Assembly (NCBI GenBank): GCA_028277725.1
Contig: JANQFX010000023.1
Coordinates: 1-35,533, forward strand
Direction: 5' to 3'
From: Thiohalocapsa sp.
GTDB lineage: Bacteria; Pseudomonadota; Gammaproteobacteria; Chromatiales; Chromatiaceae
Length of the DNA: 35,533 nucleotides
Under the pieces are notes generated by a model that was given only the letters and a program-made list of their open reading frames with translations, ran no database searches and had not been told where the DNA came from. Position 1 is the first letter of the stretch; every line of letters starts with the position of its first letter. The position numbers were made by a program, and so were the translations under genes. Below are positions 23,732 to 33,200 of this stretch, piece by piece.

Positions 23732-24451
23732 ATGCCGACCTCACAAACTGCCGGGACTTCCGCTATGTCTTCAACGTCGCATCCTATGCGGCCCATCCGC
23801 TGGAACGAGATCGACAGCGTCTTCCTGGATATGGATGGCACCCTGCTCGACTTGCACTACGACAATCATTTTTGGCTGGAGCACGTGCCGCGACGCTACG
23901 CCGAGCGCCTGGGCCTGAGCCTGACCGAGGCCAAGGAACTGCTACTGCCGAAGTATCGCCGCATCCAGGGCACGCTGGAGTGGTACTGCGTGGACCACTG
24001 GAGCCGCGAACTCGGCCTGGACGTCGCGCTGCTGAAGTCCGAGGTCGCGCACCTGATCGCAGTGCACCCTCGGGTCGTCGACTTCTTGGAGGCGTTGCGC
24101 GATCGCGGCAAACGTCGCGTGCTGGTGACCAATGCCCATCAGGCATCGATCGAGCTGAAGTTTCGGCAGACCGCACTGGACGGCCATCTGGACCACGTCA
24201 TCTGTGCCCATGACCTGGCCCTGGCCAAGGAGGCGCCGGGCTTCTGGGAGCGCGTCTCGCGGGTGGAGCCCTTCGACCCGCGGCGAACGCTGTTCGTCGA
24301 CGACAACCTGGATGTGCTGCGGGCGGCCCGAGACTTCGGCTTTCGCTGGCTGCTCGCGGTGAGCGCGCCAGACTCGCGCCAGCCGGTGCGCGACACGGCG
24401 GAGTTCCCCGGCGTGGAGGACTTCGGGGCGCTGTTACCGGGGCTGCGCTGA
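23732..24451 (+). CDS. yrfG: GMP/IMP nucleotidase YrfG (HAD family)
   Basis: A HAD-superfamily 5'-nucleotidase like E. coli YrfG, which dephosphorylates purine mononucleotides. Motif I is LDMDGTLLD (Asp33 and Asp35), motif II is VLVTNA, and motif III/IV is the Lys in LALAKEAPGF and LFVDDNLDVL. E. coli YrfG would begin at the ATG at 23786; the in-frame ATG at 23732 has an AAGG seven bases upstream and was kept, so the extra 18 residues are uncertain. The nudE neighbour supports the assignment. Confidence 0.9.
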   Translation: MPTSQTAGTSAMSSTSHPMRPIRWNEIDSVFLDMDGTLLDLHYDNHFWLEHVPRRYAERLGLSLTEAKELLLPKYRRIQGTLEWYCVDHWSRELGLDVALLKSEVAHLIAVHPRVVDFLEALRDRGKRRVLVTNAHQASIELKFRQTALDGHLDHVICAHDLALAKEAPGFWERVSRVEPFDPRRTLFVDDNLDVLRAARDFGFRWLLAVSAPDSRQPVRDTAEFPGVEDFGALLPGLR

Positions 24452-24461
24452 GAGCACTGCG

Positions 24462-24492
24462 CCAGCCCAGCCCAAACCAGTCCAGCCCAGCC
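24462..24492. repeat. 11-base direct repeat within a CCAGC-rich tract
   Basis: CCAGCCCAGCC occurs at 24462-24472 and again at 24482-24492, exactly 20 bases apart, inside a tract of CCAGC-like units that runs to 24496. Confidence 0.6.
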
Positions 24493-24667
24493 AGCCGGGC
24501 CGGACCGAGACCGATCAGGCTGCATTATGAGCAGGCGCCGCCGGACTGGTCTCAACTGGAGCGGCCGGCATCGGATCGGCCAGCAACGGGGGGTGCGGCC
24601 TCGAACATGAGGTCAAACGCGGTCAGGACGTGCCGACGTAGAAGGGCTTTCGAAAGACGCTAGTGCG

Positions 24668-24694
24668 GCGGCGTCTGCAATGCAGCAACGCCGC
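24668..24694. repeat. Hairpin between yrfG and rhlB
   Basis: GCGGCGT (24668-24674) pairs perfectly with ACGCCGC (24688-24694); inside, CTGC (24675-24678) pairs with GCAG (24682-24685), leaving an AAT loop and a two-base bulge. No T-run follows. It may still help end or stabilise the convergent transcripts. Confidence 0.5.
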
Positions 24695-24878
24695 GAAAGA
24701 CACGGCACGGAGCAGGAGACCTGGGTAACCGACTGCCTAGACCCATGAATCTGCCTTTGTTGCGGGAAAAGGCGTCTGTTCCAGTTACTGGGTACCGGCA
24801 GACGGCGTATGGCCGTCCGGTGGTTCCCCAACTGCCCACTGAATCCCTATCGACTCAGCGAATCGGACGGCGCCCTGC

Positions 24879-26417
24879 TCAGCTAGCCGGTGCGGGGTCG
24901 GTCGCGGTTTTGCGCCGACGCCTGCGGCGCCTCGGCTTCTTGTCCTGGCCGTCCGCCGGTGCCGCTTGGTTGCCCGCCGGCCCGCCCTTCGTTTGCTCCG
25001 CGTCTGGTCTCGGCCGATTCTGTGCCGACGCGTCCGCCCGATCCAGGGTGTCGTCGGCGGTCTGCGAACCAGCTCCGGGGCTAGGGTCGCTGTTCGCGCC
25101 CCGGCCGGCTCCTCTGTTGCTAGCACGGCTGGACGGACGACCTCGCCTCGGTCCGCGGCCGTCGCCGCGGCGCTCTCCGCGACCGCCGCGGCGGTCGTCC
25201 CGCGGCCGGCGGGGTACGTGAATGCGGCTCTTGGGGTCCACCTCGGCGAGCATGTCGGCGGCGATCTCGCCCACCGGGATCTTCATGCCGATGTAGGCCT
25301 CGATATCCGGCAGGCAGAAGGCGTAGGTCTCGCAGACGAAGCTGATGGCGTCGCCCTTCTCGCCGGCGCGGGCGGTGCGCCCGATGCGGTGCACGTAGTC
25401 CTCCGCGTCGTCGGGCAGGTCGTAGTTGATCACGTGCGACACGCCGGGAATGTGTAACCCGCGGGCGGCGACGTCGGTGGCGACCATGACCGAGATCTCG
25501 CCGCTCGTGAACTGCGAGAGCAGCTTCAGTCGCTTTTTCTGCGGCACGTCGCCCGAGAGCATGGCCGTCTCGATGCCGTTGCCCTGGAGGTAGCCCCAGA
25601 CGCGCTCACCCTCGCGTTTGGTGTTGATGAACACCATGATGCGGCCGTCCTCCAGGCTTCGCACCAAGCCGAGCAGCAGCGGTATCTTCTCGTCGTTGCC
25701 GACCATGTAGCAGGTCTGCTGCACCCGCTCCGCGGTGACCTGATCCGGGGCGATCTCCACCATCCGCGGGTCGTTCATATGCTCATAGGCCAGTTCCGTT
25801 ACCCGATAGGAGAGGGTGGCGGAGAACAGCATTCCGAGTCGCTGCGCCGGGCTCGGCAGCCGGCGCAGCACGAAGCGGATGTCCTTGATGAAGCCGAGGT
25901 CGAACATCCGGTCCGCCTCGTCGAGCACCATGACTTGGACCGACTTGAAGTCGAACACCCGTTGCTTGTAGTAGTCGATGAAGCGCCCCGGCGTGCCGAT
26001 TAGGATGTCGACACCGGCTGCGATCTGATCGCGCTGCTCCTGGTAGCCGGTACCGCCGTAGACCAGCCCGAGCTTGAAGCCCGTATGCCTGCCGAGCGTC
26101 TGTGCGTCCTTGTGGATCTGCACCGCCAGCTCACGCGTCGGCGCGAGCACGATGACGCGCGGTTGCACCGGACCCTCAGGTGGTTCCAGCGGATTGGTCA
26201 GCAGGTGCTGCATGGCCGCAACCAGGAAGGCCGCGGTCTTGCCGGTACCGGTCTGCGCCTGGCCGGCGACGTCCTGGCCAGCGAGCGCCAGCGGCAGGGT
26301 CTGCGCCTGGATTGGTGTGCAATAGGTGAAGCTGGCGTCGGTGAGGCCGGCGAGGATGCGAGGATCGAGGTCGAAGCTGTCGAAGCGGACCTCGGAGAGG
26401 TGGGTCTGGTCGGGCAT
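24879..26417 (-). CDS. rhlB: ATP-dependent RNA helicase RhlB
   Basis: A DEAD-box helicase of the RhlB type, the degradosome helicase in enterobacteria. The motifs are Q-motif FTYCTPIQ, Walker A AQTGTGKT (54-61), PTRELAVQI, the DEAD box LDEADRMFDLGFIKDIR, SATLSYR, and in domain two ATDVAARGLHIP and HRIGRTARAG. DLGFIKDIR and the opening MPDQTHLSEVRFDSF match RhlB rather than other DEAD-box proteins. Its 512 residues exceed the roughly 420 of E. coli because of an extra basic, low-complexity tail of Arg/Gly/Asp/Gln repeats ending in PRRRRRRRKTATDPAPAS. It is divergent from trxA-rho, the standard gammaproteobacterial arrangement. Confidence 0.95.
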   Translation of the reverse strand: MPDQTHLSEVRFDSFDLDPRILAGLTDASFTYCTPIQAQTLPLALAGQDVAGQAQTGTGKTAAFLVAAMQHLLTNPLEPPEGPVQPRVIVLAPTRELAVQIHKDAQTLGRHTGFKLGLVYGGTGYQEQRDQIAAGVDILIGTPGRFIDYYKQRVFDFKSVQVMVLDEADRMFDLGFIKDIRFVLRRLPSPAQRLGMLFSATLSYRVTELAYEHMNDPRMVEIAPDQVTAERVQQTCYMVGNDEKIPLLLGLVRSLEDGRIMVFINTKREGERVWGYLQGNGIETAMLSGDVPQKKRLKLLSQFTSGEISVMVATDVAARGLHIPGVSHVINYDLPDDAEDYVHRIGRTARAGEKGDAISFVCETYAFCLPDIEAYIGMKIPVGEIAADMLAEVDPKSRIHVPRRPRDDRRGGRGERRGDGRGPRRGRPSSRASNRGAGRGANSDPSPGAGSQTADDTLDRADASAQNRPRPDAEQTKGGPAGNQAAPADGQDKKPRRRRRRRKTATDPAPAS

Positions 26418-26935
26418 GGAAACCTGCGGCTATGCGGACGCGCCCCCCGAAATCTGGTGCATCGGCCGGTGCATCGGGATGCCTCCCGCCGCGCGTGGTG
26501 ACGGCTGGAGGCCCCCGGAGCCGCTACGGGCCCGATGGCCTGGCGGTTGCTTCCCGGTGGCATCCGCATGCCGAATTTCGGGTCTTGGCGTCCTCGACTC
26601 GAGTGGCGGAGCATCGGGGCGCGCATGCCGAGCGCGCAGCGGGGGTTGCAAAACTTGATATCTTTGGCTCAAATAGCATCTTAACTCGCGGGGCGATAAC
26701 TACGCCAACCTGGCCCCGATTCCCACCTTACGAGTTCAGCGGACCTGCCCGACACGGCCCGAGAGATAGGGCCCTCAAGAAGGCTTGGTCGACGGTTGTT
26801 CGCCGCGCTAGAGCCGGACGAGCCCAGACCACCGCTAGATCAGTGCCACTCCCGGCGTTAGTCCGCGCCGGCCGCACCATCGCCTTCTCGACGCCGGGCC
26901 GGCACCCCCTTCACCAGAGCGGAGATTAACAAGAC
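26418..26935. promoter_or_regulatory. 518-base divergent rhlB/trxA intergenic region
   Basis: No gene is supported, although one open frame spans most of it on the plus strand. The region must carry the rhlB and trxA promoters. An AT-rich pocket at about 26645-26700 is the best candidate site. Weak inverted repeats are present at 26689-26718 (CGGGGC with GCCCCG, 18-base spacer) and 26755-26772 (GGCCC with GGGCC). Confidence 0.5.
26646..26674 (+). promoter_or_regulatory. Candidate sigma70 promoter for trxA
   Basis: TTGCAA at 26646-26651 and TCAAAT at 26669-26674 are separated by 17 bases, each matching 4 of 6 consensus positions, in the only AT-rich stretch of the gap. The transcript would have a leader of about 255 bases. 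Confidence 0.33.
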
Positions 26936-27262
26936 GTGACTGACCGCATCCTGCACGTGACGGATGACACCTTCGAGGACGAGGTGCTCAATTCCAACGA
27001 ACCTGTCCTCGTGGACTACTGGGCCAACTGGTGTGCTCCGTGCAAGATGATCTCGCCGATCCTTGAGGAGATTGCCGAGGAGTACGAGGGCAAGGTCAAG
27101 ATCGCGAAGCTCGACATTGACGAGAACCGTGGCGTCACGGAACGCTACAAGGTCCGCGGCATTCCCACGCTAATGCTGTTCAAGGGGGGCGAGCCCGAGG
27201 CCACCAAGGTGGGCGCGGTGTCGAAGTCGCAACTCACGGTCTTCATCGACAGCAACCTGTAA
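26936..27262 (+). CDS. trxA: Thioredoxin 1
   Basis: The general cytosolic dithiol reductant. The 108-residue product has the normal length and the active site WCAPCK at residues 32-37 (WCGPC in E. coli), the cis-Pro in GIPTLMLFKGG, and the conserved DYWANW start of the active-site strand. It begins with GTG; GGAG lies 11 bases upstream, somewhat far. It is followed by rho in the same direction. Confidence 0.95.
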   Translation: MTDRILHVTDDTFEDEVLNSNEPVLVDYWANWCAPCKMISPILEEIAEEYEGKVKIAKLDIDENRGVTERYKVRGIPTLMLFKGGEPEATKVGAVSKSQLTVFIDSNL

Positions 27263-27514
27263 CCGACGGGCCGCCCCCTCCGGACGTTCGCGAATCCTCG
27301 CGTCGTGCCGCCGGAGCGTCGGGCGCCCCCAATCGGCACACTCACAGGGCAGCGACTCTGCCGTTCGTTGCCAGGTGCAATTGGAACGCCCCGCAACCCC
27401 CGCCAAGCCGGCCCTAATCGTATGTCCAGCGCCCCCTCTCCGCGGCCGAGCCGCGACCGGCGCCCACGCCGGCGACGTCAAGCCGGCGGCGAGCCCGCCA
27501 CCAGCAAAGAACCA
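27263..27514 (+). promoter_or_regulatory. trxA-rho intergenic / rho leader region
   Basis: This 252-base gap is C-rich. It begins with a strong hairpin at 27278-27316: CTCCGG pairs with CCGGAG, and inside, ACG with CGT and CGCGA with TCGCG, around an ATCC loop. In E. coli the rho leader mediates Rho autoregulation; a similar role here is inference. The open frame that precedes the rho ATG extends upstream to 27305 but lacks ribosome sites. Confidence 0.45.
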
Positions 27515-28771
27515 ATGAACCTCACAGACCTCAAGAAGATGCCGGTTCCACAGCTCGTGGAGCTCGCGCAATCCATGGAAATCGAGGGTGGAGGCCGCTC
27601 GCGCAAGCAGGACCTGATCTTCTCGATCCTCAAGGCCCATGCCAAGCGCGGCGAAGATATCTACGGCGACGGCGTGCTCGAGATCCTCTCGGACGGCTTC
27701 GGCTTCCTGCGCTCGGCGGACGCGTCCTATCTCGCGGGCCCGGATGATATCTACGTCTCGCCCAGCCAGATCCGGCGCTTCGCCCTGCGCACCGGAGACA
27801 GCATCTCGGGCAAGATTCGCCCGCCCAAGGACGGCGAGCGCTACTTTGCGCTGCTCAAGGTCGGGGATATCAACTTCGACCGGCCCGAGGCCGCCAAGAA
27901 CAAGATCCTGTTCGAGAACTTCACGCCGCTCTTCGCACAAGAGCGGATGCAGCTCGAGATCGGCAACGGTAGCACCGAGGACCTCACCGCCCGCATCATC
28001 GACCTGGTTGCACCCATCGGCAAGGGCCAGCGCGGGCTCGTGGTCTCGCCGCCCAAGGCCGGTAAGACCATGATGCTGCAGAACATCGCCCAGTCGATCG
28101 CGCACAACCAACCGGACGTGTATCTCATTGTGCTGCTCATCGACGAGCGTCCGGAGGAGGTCACGGAAATGGCCCGCTCGGTGCGCGGTGAGGTGGTCTC
28201 TTCCACCTTCGACGAGCCCGCCACGCGCCATGTCCAAGTGGCGGAGATGGTCATTGAGAAGGCCAAGCGGCTGGTGGAGCACAACCGAGACGTCGTTATC
28301 CTGCTCGACAGCATCACGCGTCTGGCGCGGGCCTATAACACCGTGGTGCCGTCCTCCGGCAAGGTGCTCACGGGTGGTGTCGACGCCAATGCCCTGCAGC
28401 GGCCGAAGCGCTTCTTCGGTGCCGCGCGCAACGTGGAGGAGGGTGGTTCGCTCAGCATCATCGCCACCGCGCTGGTGGAGACGGGCTCGCGCATGGACGA
28501 CGTCATCTACGAGGAGTTCAAGGGCACCGGCAACATGGAGATTCACCTGGATCGGCGCATCGCGGAGAAGCGGATCTTCCCGGCCATCAACATCAACCGC
28601 TCCGGCACCCGCCGCGAGGAGCTGCTGATGCCCGCCGCCGAGCTGCAGAAGATGTGGATTCTGCGCAAGATCCTGCATCCCATGGATGAATTGGCCGCGG
28701 TGGAGTTCCTGCTCGACAAGCTCAAGCACACCAAGACCAACGGCGAGTTCTTCGATTCCATGAAGGGCTGA
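27515..28771 (+). CDS. rho: Transcription termination factor Rho
   Basis: The hexameric RNA-dependent ATPase that ends transcription and clears RNA polymerase. The 418-residue product aligns with E. coli Rho (419 residues) end to end: [14 protein letters not shown], the RNA-binding [18 protein letters not shown]-loop [10 protein letters not shown], the Q-loop [19 protein letters not shown] and the R-loop [13 protein letters not shown]. The start is set at the ATG at 27515 by this alignment; upstream codons give a basic extension with no homologous counterpart. The ribosome site is weak (AAAGAA). Confidence 0.97.
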   Translation: MNLTDLKKMPVPQLVELAQSMEIEGGGRSRKQDLIFSILKAHAKRGEDIYGDGVLEILSDGFGFLRSADASYLAGPDDIYVSPSQIRRFALRTGDSISGKIRPPKDGERYFALLKVGDINFDRPEAAKNKILFENFTPLFAQERMQLEIGNGSTEDLTARIIDLVAPIGKGQRGLVVSPPKAGKTMMLQNIAQSIAHNQPDVYLIVLLIDERPEEVTEMARSVRGEVVSSTFDEPATRHVQVAEMVIEKAKRLVEHNRDVVILLDSITRLARAYNTVVPSSGKVLTGGVDANALQRPKRFFGAARNVEEGGSLSIIATALVETGSRMDDVIYEEFKGTGNMEIHLDRRIAEKRIFPAININRSGTRREELLMPAAELQKMWILRKILHPMDELAAVEFLLDKLKHTKTNGEFFDSMKG

Positions 28772-28795
28772 GCGCGTCCGGAGCGATCGGGCGCT
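28771..28795 (+). terminator. Stem-loop at the end of rho, possible terminator
   Basis: AGCGC (28771-28775) pairs with GCGCT (28791-28795) and CCG with CGG inside, with a two-base bulge. It starts at the stop codon of rho and has no T-run. Confidence 0.25.
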
Positions 28796-28834
28796 GTCTG
28801 CTGTCCATCGCGCCAGCCGCCGGGCGTCGTGCGC

Positions 28835-30133
28835 ATGCATCCCAAACGCTCCAGACTCGCCGCCGCGCTCGCCGTCGGGCTGTTGCTCGGCGTCGCGGTG
28901 CTCCTCGTCGCCCAGTCCATTTCGGACCTGCGCCGGGCGCAGGTCATCGAGACCGACCTCGCTGAGCTGCGCGACGTGCGCTACGGGCTCCTCAACGCCG
29001 AGGTCTGGGTGGAGCAACTCTCGGCGCTGCTTGCCCACAAGATCGACACATTCGAGCTCACCGACGAGAACCGTCCGCTGCTGAAGCGCAACATCGAAGT
29101 GGCGCTCGACCGCATCCTGGTCGAGGTCGAGCGCTATCTGCGCCAGCGCAACAGCCGCGGTGCGGGCTTCTGGGACCGCGTCAGCGGCGCTTTCCGCCAG
29201 GGTGTGCAGGACTTCCTGATCGACTTCAACGAGCTGCGCGCCCAGGTGCCGACCTATGCCGAGGCCATCCTGGACGAGTTCGAGCGGCCCGAGGCCCGTG
29301 CCCAGCTCAAGGCGCAGTTCCTCGACGCCATCGACTCCGCCGCCGGGGCCACCTTCACCGCCACGGACTTCAGCGCCTACGAGGCCGCGCTGGCCCGCCA
29401 CGGCTGCGTCGATGCCGCAGCCTGCGAGCCCCTGCTTCGTGCCGAGGCCGATGCACTCCAGGCGCGAGCGCGGGGTCTGGTGCTGAGCGTATTGCTCGCC
29501 GTCGGCGGCATGTTCGTCGTCGCCTGGCGGGAGCGCCCGCACCTGGCGCCGGAGCTCATGGTCATGCTCACCGCGGGTAGCCTCGCCCTGCTGGCGGGCG
29601 GCGTGCTGACGCCGATGATCGATGTGGAAGCGCGGATCTCCGAACTCAGGTTCACGCTGCTGGGCGAGCCGGTGGTCTTCTCCGACCAGGTGCTCTACTT
29701 CCAGAGCAAGAGCATCCTCGATGTGGTAAAGGTGCTTGCCGACACTGGCGCCTGGGACATGATCGGTGTCGCCGTGCTGATCACGCTGTTCAGCCTCGTG
29801 TTTCCGGCGCTCAAGGTGGTGGCGAGCTTCCTCTACTATGTCGATTGGCGAGGGTGGCGTGAGCACGCCATGGTGTACTTCTTCGCGTTGCGCTCGGGCA
29901 AATGGTCCATGGCGGACGTGCTAGTGGTGGCCATGCTCATGGCCTACGTCGGCTTCAGCGGCCTGGTGGAGGGGCAACTCGCGGCCATGGCCGGCAGCGG
30001 TCGCGGGGTCGAGGTCATTACCACCAACGGCACCGCGCTCAAGCCCGGATTCTTCCTTTTTCTATCCTTCGTGCTGGCAGGGCTGGTGCTCTCCGCGTTG
30101 CTCGAGGCCCGCGTGAAGCAGCGCGTGAGCTGA
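28835..30133 (+). CDS. PqiA-domain (paraquat-inducible protein A) membrane protein
   Basis: About 432 residues. An N-terminal membrane helix (about 9-30) is followed by a mainly helical segment of roughly 185 residues outside the membrane. The C-terminal half is a PqiA-like module with about five helices (216-232, 243-262, 308-335, 358-382 and 406-425). The PqiA signatures are YFQSKSILDVVKVL, FSLVFPALKVVAS and GKWSMADVLVVAML. PqiA proteins are inner-membrane partners of MCE-type lipid transporters (PqiB), but here the module is single, has an added N-terminal domain, and no PqiB/PqiC lies nearby. The start could also be the GTG at 28829. Confidence 0.8.
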   Translation: MHPKRSRLAAALAVGLLLGVAVLLVAQSISDLRRAQVIETDLAELRDVRYGLLNAEVWVEQLSALLAHKIDTFELTDENRPLLKRNIEVALDRILVEVERYLRQRNSRGAGFWDRVSGAFRQGVQDFLIDFNELRAQVPTYAEAILDEFERPEARAQLKAQFLDAIDSAAGATFTATDFSAYEAALARHGCVDAAACEPLLRAEADALQARARGLVLSVLLAVGGMFVVAWRERPHLAPELMVMLTAGSLALLAGGVLTPMIDVEARISELRFTLLGEPVVFSDQVLYFQSKSILDVVKVLADTGAWDMIGVAVLITLFSLVFPALKVVASFLYYVDWRGWREHAMVYFFALRSGKWSMADVLVVAMLMAYVGFSGLVEGQLAAMAGSGRGVEVITTNGTALKPGFFLFLSFVLAGLVLSALLEARVKQRVS

Positions 30134-30260
30134 CTGCTGTCGGCTTCGGTCGCGCACGGTCGCCGGGTCCGGGCCCCGCTCCAAACGCCTGATAGCGCGT
30201 CCGGCATGTCGCCTGCCGTGAGGGTTGAGTCGAACCTCTTCGACGCAAGATCATCGAGTT

Positions 30261-33200
30261 ATGAGCAGCCCCCTAGCCAAGTCCTTCCGCCAGCGGGTCC
30301 TGAAGCCCGCGGAGGGGGTGTTCTTGTTCCACCCCCGTGCCATCGAGCGCCTGATCGAGGAGCAGCTCGGCGCCGCCGTGCAGGGAGTGCCGATTCCGGA
30401 CCCGCCCTACTACCTGATGTCGCGGGAGGACTTCCTCGAGGGCCTGGAGACCGAGAACGCCGAGGCCTTGTCGGTCATCGAGGGCCTGCGCTTGCCGAAG
30501 TATGTCGTGCTGCTGCCGAGCCCGTCGACGCAGCCCTTCGGCGATCAGGGGCTACGGCGCCTGCAACACGAGTACTGGGCCCGTGGTTTCGAGGCGGAGG
30601 TGGCTCGCGCCTGGCAGGGTGCCAGCGACGACGACAGTGATGCCGAGTCCTTTGGCGGCGCGGCACTGCGCGACATCATCGGCAAGCACGCCTTCGCCGA
30701 GGTCCGCGAGGTGTTGGAGCGCGATGGCGTCGTTCTCAGCATTGCCGATGACGACCTGGTTTGCCGTAGCTTCGCGGCCATGGTGGTGCGCCTGCGTTAC
30801 TTCTCGCCGGGCGCGCGGGCCTTCTTTTTTCCGGCTATCGAGTCCTGGGCCGAGGTCGACCGCTGGCTACAGGCGAGTGGGCTCGACCTGCCAGCACCTC
30901 GGCGCGGCGGCCGTCTGCCGCTGTTGCTGGTGAAAAGCCGACCGGACGGCAGCGATATGCCGCCCGAGTTGCCCTTGCTGCCCACGGGCCTGCCCTATGC
31001 GGACTTCGATCCGGACATGGAAATCGCCCGTGCCGGTGGCGCTGTCGATCCCTCGCCGGCGTCGGATTGCGGCTGCGATGCTGCGGCGCTCTCGGCTGAC
31101 CCGGACGGGTCATCGGGTAAAACGTCGGCGCCCGACGACACCGCCGGCGGTCTCCGTGCGCGGCTGGAGACGCCGCCGTCGCTGGAGGCCTCTTACCAGC
31201 AGGCCCTGCGCGAGGGCTCTCGGTTGCGGCGTCGCTCGGGTTGGCTGGCGCGTCTCAGGTCCGGTCTGGTCGGTGCGTCGCGTCGGGCCCTAGGCCGGTT
31301 CATGATGCTGCCGGGCTTCGATGACATCGGGTTTGCCCCTGCGCCGGGTTTCGCCGGCCAGTGGCATCGGTTCGGCCTGGATCTGCTCGCCCACACCGTC
31401 GAGGCCGCGCAGCGGGCGGAGTTCGAGGGGCGCTATGCCGCCGCACTCCGTTACCTGGCCCGAGCGCGGCAGTTGGTACAGCGGCTGAGCTGGCCGTCGC
31501 GTTGTGTACCCCCCGCCGTCGAGCAGGCTATCTCCGAGTTCGAGACCTCGGCGGAGGTGCAGCTGGCGGACCTGCTCGCCGCCAAGTGGAAGCTGGCACC
31601 GCACCATGCCACGGAGCTCGAGGTGCTGATTCAGCGCCTGGCCGCGGAGGACCGTCGCCGGTACGGCTGCGCACCGGCACGCACGCTGATCGGTTGCCTG
31701 GACAAGGTGCTGTCAGAAACCCGCGGGACCGACTACCGCCTGCGCCTCGGCCGCTGGCTACTCACCTTGGGCCGATTGCCCCTGCGCGAGGTGTTGCCCT
31801 TCCAGGCGCTGCTGAAGGCGCTGCGGGCTATGGACACTGCCCGCGCCCGGCTCGAGGAAATGCCCTGGTCCATCGATGACCTGGAACGCTTCTCCCGCGT
31901 GCTCTCCATCCTCAGGCAACGCGTCACCACACGGCTGGACACCCAGCTCACGCCGCGCCTCGAGCAGGCCCTGCGCGGGGCGGACTTCGTGCCGCGGGAC
32001 CACCGCGAGCGCATCGCCGCACACAAGATGAAGCTGGAATTGCTGGATGTCATCAAACAGCGGCGGCACCTCAAGTTCACAGACGTGCGCGACATCGTCG
32101 CCCGCAACATCCTGCGGCTGCCCGACCCGACCCTGTCGGAGTTCTTCCGCGGCGATCGCCTGGCGCGTTTCGATCGCACCGCCGCGCGGGCGCTGCCGGG
32201 CGTCTACAGGCCCGGCGAGATCTACATCAAGGGCCTGCAGCAACTCAGTGCGCCGCTGTTCGGCACCGGTCTCGGCCGGACCATCTCGCGCTACGGGTTG
32301 GTGCCCTTCGGCGGCGCCTACCTGGTGCTCAAGAGTCTGGATCTGGTCTGGGAGCTGATCCCGGGCGATGGACAGGTCGTTCAGTTGGCGAACCTCACGG
32401 ACGTGCTGCTGGTCGGTACCCTGGCCAACGTCATCATGCACACCGGCATCGGTCGCCACATAGCCCTGTCGTTGTGGCGCGCGCTGCTGGCCACGCTGCG
32501 CTTCCTGTTCTACGACGGCTTGCCGCGGATACTGCGGTGGCGACCCCTGGCTGAGCTACTCAATGCCGGCATCGTGCGCGGCATCGGCCGCAACCTGGTG
32601 CAGCCGCTGCTGATCGGCACCTTGCCGCTGATCCCGATCATCGTCATCGCCGTCTTCATCGAGGAGGTGCCCATCGAGCCCGGCCTCTGGCTCGCCGTGC
32701 TCGCTTACGCCGTCGGCACCCTGGCCCGCAATACGCCGGCCGGGCGGCGGTTCCTGGACAACCTGCGCACCAGCATCGGGCTCTACCTGCGGCGCATCAA
32801 CCAGGCGTTGTTCATCAACGCCATCCAGTCGCTGCTGTACTTCTTCAAGGAGGTCACACGGCGCTTCTCGCAGCTCCTGCACCGGGTGGACGAGTCGCTG
32901 ACCCATCACCTGGGTGAGCGTCTGCCCAGCCTGGTGTTCAAGGCCCTGCTGACGCCGCTGTGGCGCTTCGCAGAGGCGCTGATCCAGTTCTACGTCACCG
33001 TGCTGGTGGAGCCGCAGGTGAACCCGGTCAAGCACTTCCCCATCGTCAGCATCGGTCACAAGTTGTTGCTGCCCTTCCTGCCCGCCATCACCGCGGCCTT
33101 CATCGACATCAGCGAGTCCGTGCTGCCCAAGGTCATCGCCTATCCGCTGGTGACGCTCACCATCGTGCTGCTGCCAGGGCTGTTCGGCTTCTTCGTCTGG

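Larger units (their letters stand above)
24452..24878. other. 427-base convergent intergenic region with repeats and a hairpin
   Basis: No gene is supported between the 3' ends of yrfG and rhlB. The stretch holds an 11-base direct repeat (24462-24492), a CTTTCGAAAG palindrome near 24648-24657 and a strong hairpin at 24668-24694. Small open frames here have no ribosome sites. Confidence 0.5.

Noticed and set aside
26432..26929. A 165-codon open frame across the rhlB/trxA intergenic region
   Set aside because: Composition is shadow-like, there is no ribosome site, and it would fill the region that must carry both promoters.
27170..29866. An 898-codon open frame antisense to rho and the PqiA-like gene
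   Set aside because: It lies opposite strongly conserved genes; its residue mix (rich in Arg, His, Gln, Asp) is the typical mirror of high-GC codons. No ribosome site or family match.
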